In this document: positions 60,875 through 64,000 of the stretch, one piece after another
Layout of the letters: each line of letters opens with the position of its first letter
Position numbering within the stretch: the stretch's first letter is position 1
Assembly (NCBI RefSeq): GCF_052161655.1
Contig: NZ_CP197418.1
Coordinates: 7,502,001 to 7,566,000 of the forward strand
Length of the DNA: 64,000 nucleotides
Source: Novipirellula sp052161655
GTDB taxonomy: Bacteria; Planctomycetota; Planctomycetia; Pirellulales; Pirellulaceae
Reading direction: 5' to 3'
Translations under genes and position numbers: made by a program
Notes under the pieces: model-generated
Seen by the model: only the letters and a program-made list of their open reading frames with translations
What the model was told of the DNA's origin: nothing
The model's database searches: none

Positions 60875-63800
60875 CTACCTACGTTCATCGGTCAACATAT
60901 CCAATGCGGCCCCATCCAATTCACTCGCATCGTCTTCGTTGGGTTCTCCGTCAGCTTCGCCGTGGACACGGGCAAGCAACGCCGCCAAATCCGTCATTCC
61001 CGAGTTCGCTGATTCCTTGGTTGATAACTTCGTTGCTTTCTTCATCGTTGTCATGGACAACATGTCCGAGAAATCATCGTTGTTCCACCGCGACATCAGA
61101 CCATCCACAGAAGTGGCCGATAACTCGTCTAACAAAGAAATTGGTGCGACGCTGGATCGTAAAGTCAAAGGCGATTCAATCGATCGCTGTGCGCGACCCA
61201 TGAAACCGTACATCAAATCATTCTCGCTAGCGGAATCGTAAAGATCGTCCATGCCCAACACGTGACCGAGTTCATGTTCGAGCACGTGGACCAAGTCGAG
61301 CCCGCCACCGCTGTCCAACTGCCAACCGTGTCCAGCGGCATCGCTATCGAGATAAACCGTATTGCGGAACGTTCGTCCCAGCACTCCATCGGCAAGATCA
61401 CGAACAAAGAATTCGGCGCTGGCAAGCTGAGTCTGCTGAGCTTCCGAGATCCCTTGCGCCATCCAATATTGATTGGCCTGCGCGACAGCGGCCGACAAAC
61501 CGAATGGATCGAGCAGCGACCCACCGGCAACAAAGCCGGCACTTCCGCCGGAAAGCAATGCATTGCCAGGCAGCGTCGGACTGCAGGCAGTGTTGAATGC
61601 GGTGATGCCGTTGTTTTGCTCGGTCACCGTCACGCCGCCATTAGCGGCTGACAAGGCTGCGGCGCTGGCCTGCGTAATTGTCGCCGTCGAGGTGTCGCGT
61701 GAATCGATGACGATCACCGCGGTGCCAAACGTGTTGCCCGAGATGTGCAGACAAGTCTCCGCCGTATCCCGAGTATCGTGCTCGATGCCTTGGCCGCTGG
61801 CGATATTGGTGAACGTGTTGTCAACAATACTCAAGCGAGAAAAGGGATTCGTCCCGCCGGCAAGATCATCATCAAAGAATGTCTTGATGCCCTCGGAACT
61901 AATATTTGCGAACGTGTTATCTTGGATCGTCAAATTCATCGTGCCATCGTGATCACCGATAGTGACCTGAATTCCGTCGTCTCCGATTCCGTTGAACGGG
62001 CCGCCGGCGGTTCCGGAGTTATCGACGCCGATGTCGTTGTTCTGGATCAGGATTGTCCAGTCTTCAACGCCGGTCGCGTTGACACCGCCGTTGTCCAGCT
62101 TGATTCCGTCGCCAAACGTGGTGCCGCTAAACGTGTTGCCGTCCGACGCGTTGGGACCACCGATACGTCCTTCGACGCTGCCGCTGCCCGAGGTGCCGAC
62201 GATGACGACAAAGTCACCTCGCGAATCGAGTAGCGTATTGCCCTGGATGTCGAAGGTCATCGTCGCAGCATTGGTGATCGGCAATGTGATGCCGCCACCG
62301 TTGGTGATGCCGGTTGGCCCACCGCCGACAGTCGAAAGGTTGTTCAGAATGTTGACATCATTGGTCCCGGTTGACCCAGCCTCAAAGCGGACGATGTCCA
62401 ATTCGATGTTGTCGAACTCGCTGCCGTCAACGGTCAGCGTTGCACTGGCATTGCCTTCAGTTTCGACATAGACGCCGTACCGTCCGTTCGCGTCATCGTT
62501 ATCGGAGAAGTCAGAGCCATTGATCACATTGGCCGTCAGCGTGCCGGTTTCGTTGTAGATGTGAACGCCGGAGTCATGGAACCGAGTGAGATCGACATTG
62601 TTCAACGTCAATGTTCCGCTGATGTTATTGTCGGTACCGCCGGTGTTGGTCTCGAACGAGAAGGCATCCTCACCGGCAGCGTTGCCAATGTCTTCAAAAA
62701 TGCTGTTATTGACCGTCAAGTTAACCACGTTGGTGCCAAACACACCGTGACGACCAATGTTGTCAACGGTCATCTGATTCAGCGTGATATTGGTCGCAGT
62801 TGTAAGCGAGATCGCATCGCCGGTGGTGTTCAGAATCTGGCCACCCGTATTGTTCTGCGCCGTACCGCCATCGCCGGCAATCGTGAAACTGCCCGTGGTG
62901 TTATTCAGGCTGATGCCGTTTGTGGCGCCGTTGACTGAGATACTCTCCAGTGTCACACCCAAATCGAGTGGACTTCCGGAAATGTTCACGGCCGTCGACG
63001 ATCCTGAATTGATCGTACCGGTAGTCACATCGAAATCACCACTCACACCGCTCAACGTGATTCCCGCGGCGTTGCTGGACGAGATCTCATCAAAGCTCAT
63101 CGCCAGCGTTCCGGTGGTGATATTCACCCCGGCACCGGTTCCGGTAATGCTAACATCGCTGACCGTGGCGGTTCCGACGCTGGTGCCCGAGATCCCAGTG
63201 CCAGTCGTATTGCCGATATCCAGTCCGCGGATCTTATTGTTCTGCGCCAGATTGATTCCATTGGCTGCGGACGTGATCACCGGTGCGGTTCCGCCGACGC
63301 TAGGCAGCGTGCGGGAATCGGTGGGCTCGGTGACGCCCAGCAAAGCAGCGGTGACGCCGCTTGCCCCTTCGCCGATCACGATTGTGTTATTGTCTAGATT
63401 CAGCGGACCGGTGTAGCTGCCCTGGGCAATAAAGACGCTGTCGCCTGCGACAGCAACGCCATCATAGCCAGTAATCGAATTGAAAGGATCACTGAGTGTG
63501 CCTGCGTTGCCGAGTCCGCTTGGCGTGACGTCGATGAACCAAATCAAATCGGTACCGAAGGTCAAATTGACGGTTGCGGTAGTGGCACTGTCGAGCTCAT
63601 ACGTGAACGAATCCGCCGCGAGACTGCCGGCGGATGGATCGTAGAGGAAGCTGCCGTTTGCTTGCACGGTGACGGTGCCGCCGCCAGTCGTTGCAGCAGC
63701 ATTGCCGACATTGCCGGCTCCGCCGTTCACCGCCGTCACTGCCGTGGGGCCGCCCAAGTCATTGGACAACAGTCCGTTGCCAACGGGAACGTCGAGACCG

Positions 63801-64000
63801 ACGTTCCCGATGATGCCCGAATAAGCATCGTCAACTGCGGAACTTTCAGGATCAACGTCGGTTACGGTCACCGCGATGGCTTGAACGTCGCTCAAGTTCG
63901 GCGCGCCGTTGTCCGTCACGGTAACCTCGACGTCGTACACGTTGTCCCCGCCGCTGTCGGTCGGGTTCTCAAAGTCCGGAGCGGCATTGAAGGTCAACAC
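60875..64000 (-). CDS. Giant cadherin-like/parallel beta-helix surface protein ending in a metzincin-type domain, C-terminal part
   Basis: The frame is open to the window end; 1041 residues are visible. A cadherin-like segment comes first (FENPTDSGGDNVYDVEVTVT), then a Big/VCBS-like unit (SFLYDPSAGSLAADSFTYEL), and from about residue 155 a long parallel beta-helix region with many GNT/NNTIV-type rungs (LNLDNNTIVIGEGASG, VSDVSITGTGAGVNITTG). Near residue 909 the sequence HELGHVLGMDD (61247-61276 region) fits the metzincin zinc motif HExxHxxGxxD, followed by NDLMYGFMG, a Met-turn candidate. The acidic C-terminus could anchor secretion. A secreted surface protein with a protease module is the likely reading. 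Confidence 0.85.
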   Translation of the reverse strand: MLTFNAAPDFENPTDSGGDNVYDVEVTVTDNGAPNLSDVQAIAVTVTDVDPESSAVDDAYSGIIGNVGLDVPVGNGLLSNDLGGPTAVTAVNGGAGNVGNAAATTGGGTVTVQANGSFLYDPSAGSLAADSFTYELDSATTATVNLTFGTDLIWFIDVTPSGLGNAGTLSDPFNSITGYDGVAVAGDSVFIAQGSYTGPLNLDNNTIVIGEGASGVTAALLGVTEPTDSRTLPSVGGTAPVITSAANGINLAQNNKIRGLDIGNTTGTGISGTSVGTATVSDVSITGTGAGVNITTGTLAMSFDEISSSNAAGITLSGVSGDFDVTTGTINSGSSTAVNISGSPLDLGVTLESISVNGATNGISLNNTTGSFTIAGDGGTAQNNTGGQILNTTGDAISLTTATNITLNQMTVDNIGRHGVFGTNVVNLTVNNSIFEDIGNAAGEDAFSFETNTGGTDNNISGTLTLNNVDLTRFHDSGVHIYNETGTLTANVINGSDFSDNDDANGRYGVYVETEGNASATLTVDGSEFDNIELDIVRFEAGSTGTNDVNILNNLSTVGGGPTGITNGGGITLPITNAATMTFDIQGNTLLDSRGDFVVIVGTSGSGSVEGRIGGPNASDGNTFSGTTFGDGIKLDNGGVNATGVEDWTILIQNNDIGVDNSGTAGGPFNGIGDDGIQVTIGDHDGTMNLTIQDNTFANISSEGIKTFFDDDLAGGTNPFSRLSIVDNTFTNIASGQGIEHDTRDTAETCLHISGNTFGTAVIVIDSRDTSTATITQASAAALSAANGGVTVTEQNNGITAFNTACSPTLPGNALLSGGSAGFVAGGSLLDPFGLSAAVAQANQYWMAQGISEAQQTQLASAEFFVRDLADGVLGRTFRNTVYLDSDAAGHGWQLDSGGGLDLVHVLEHELGHVLGMDDLYDSASENDLMYGFMGRAQRSIESPLTLRSSVAPISLLDELSATSVDGLMSRWNNDDFSDMLSMTTMKKATKLSTKESANSGMTDLAALLARVHGEADGEPNEDDASELDGAALDMLTDERR

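Overview
The window looks like a chromosomal segment of a marine planctomycete of the Rhodopirellula / Pirellulaceae type. This is inferred from the gene content: a paired DUF1592/DUF1588 c-type cytochrome and DUF1552 protein, a DUF1570 protein, a sulfatase next to a GH86-like agarase/porphyranase, dockerin/cadherin-type giant surface proteins, GntP and DadA-type catabolic genes, few clear Shine-Dalgarno sites, and many short hairpin-forming intergenic repeats. No rRNA, tRNA or CRISPR locus was recognised. Both ends cut through giant surface proteins.

Layout. 1-3.6 kb: tail of a cadherin/dockerin protein, then flgK behind a FliA-like promoter. 3.8-7.9 kb: pstSCAB phosphate uptake operon with a three-repeat Pho-box-like site. 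8-13.5 kb (minus strand): DUF1570 protein, a large alpha/beta hydrolase and an orphan Fe3+-type ABC permease. 13.6-19.1 kb: ABC1/UbiB kinase-like protein and the cytochrome/DUF1552 pair. 19.3-21.3 kb: an IS1182-like element whose transposase has a frameshifted C-terminus. 21.4-26.8 kb: rhomboid protease, esterase-SMP30 fusion, a 1.7-kb gene-poor stretch, a hemerythrin-like protein and a response regulator. 27.1-31 kb: sdhCAB (minus strand). 31.2-35.7 kb: GntP permease, M24 peptidase, zinc-ribbon membrane protein and AhpD-like protein. 36-42.8 kb (minus strand): B12 radical SAM enzyme, then a hydroxyproline-type catabolic cluster (TetR, ACT, ketoglutarate-semialdehyde dehydrogenase, a decayed epimerase, an FAD amino-acid oxidase). 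43-47.1 kb: divergent GH86-like hydrolase and sulfatase. 47.5-48 kb: a decayed NmrA-like gene.

The most interesting locus is 48.4-56.7 kb. Eight co-directional genes encode an SPFH-GYF protein, an AdoMet decarboxylase-like enzyme, a double DUF4178/zinc-ribbon protein, a 61-aa glycine-tailed secreted or membrane peptide, a short DUF350 protein, a membrane-anchored aminopropyltransferase, a Tat/lipoprotein amine-oxidase-like flavoprotein and a polytopic His-containing membrane protein. Several overlap or nearly abut. I infer a dedicated pathway that makes, and perhaps oxidises, a polyamine-like product at the membrane.

56.8-64 kb (minus strand) holds a Tat-signal protein, a GNAT acetyltransferase, three phage-tail-collar-like proteins, two DUF6916-like proteins (one with a Tat signal) and the C-terminus of a giant parallel-beta-helix protein ending in a metzincin-type zinc site. 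This looks like a surface or appendage locus. Dispersed repeats with compensatory stem changes are scattered through the intergenic DNA and form a second theme of the window.
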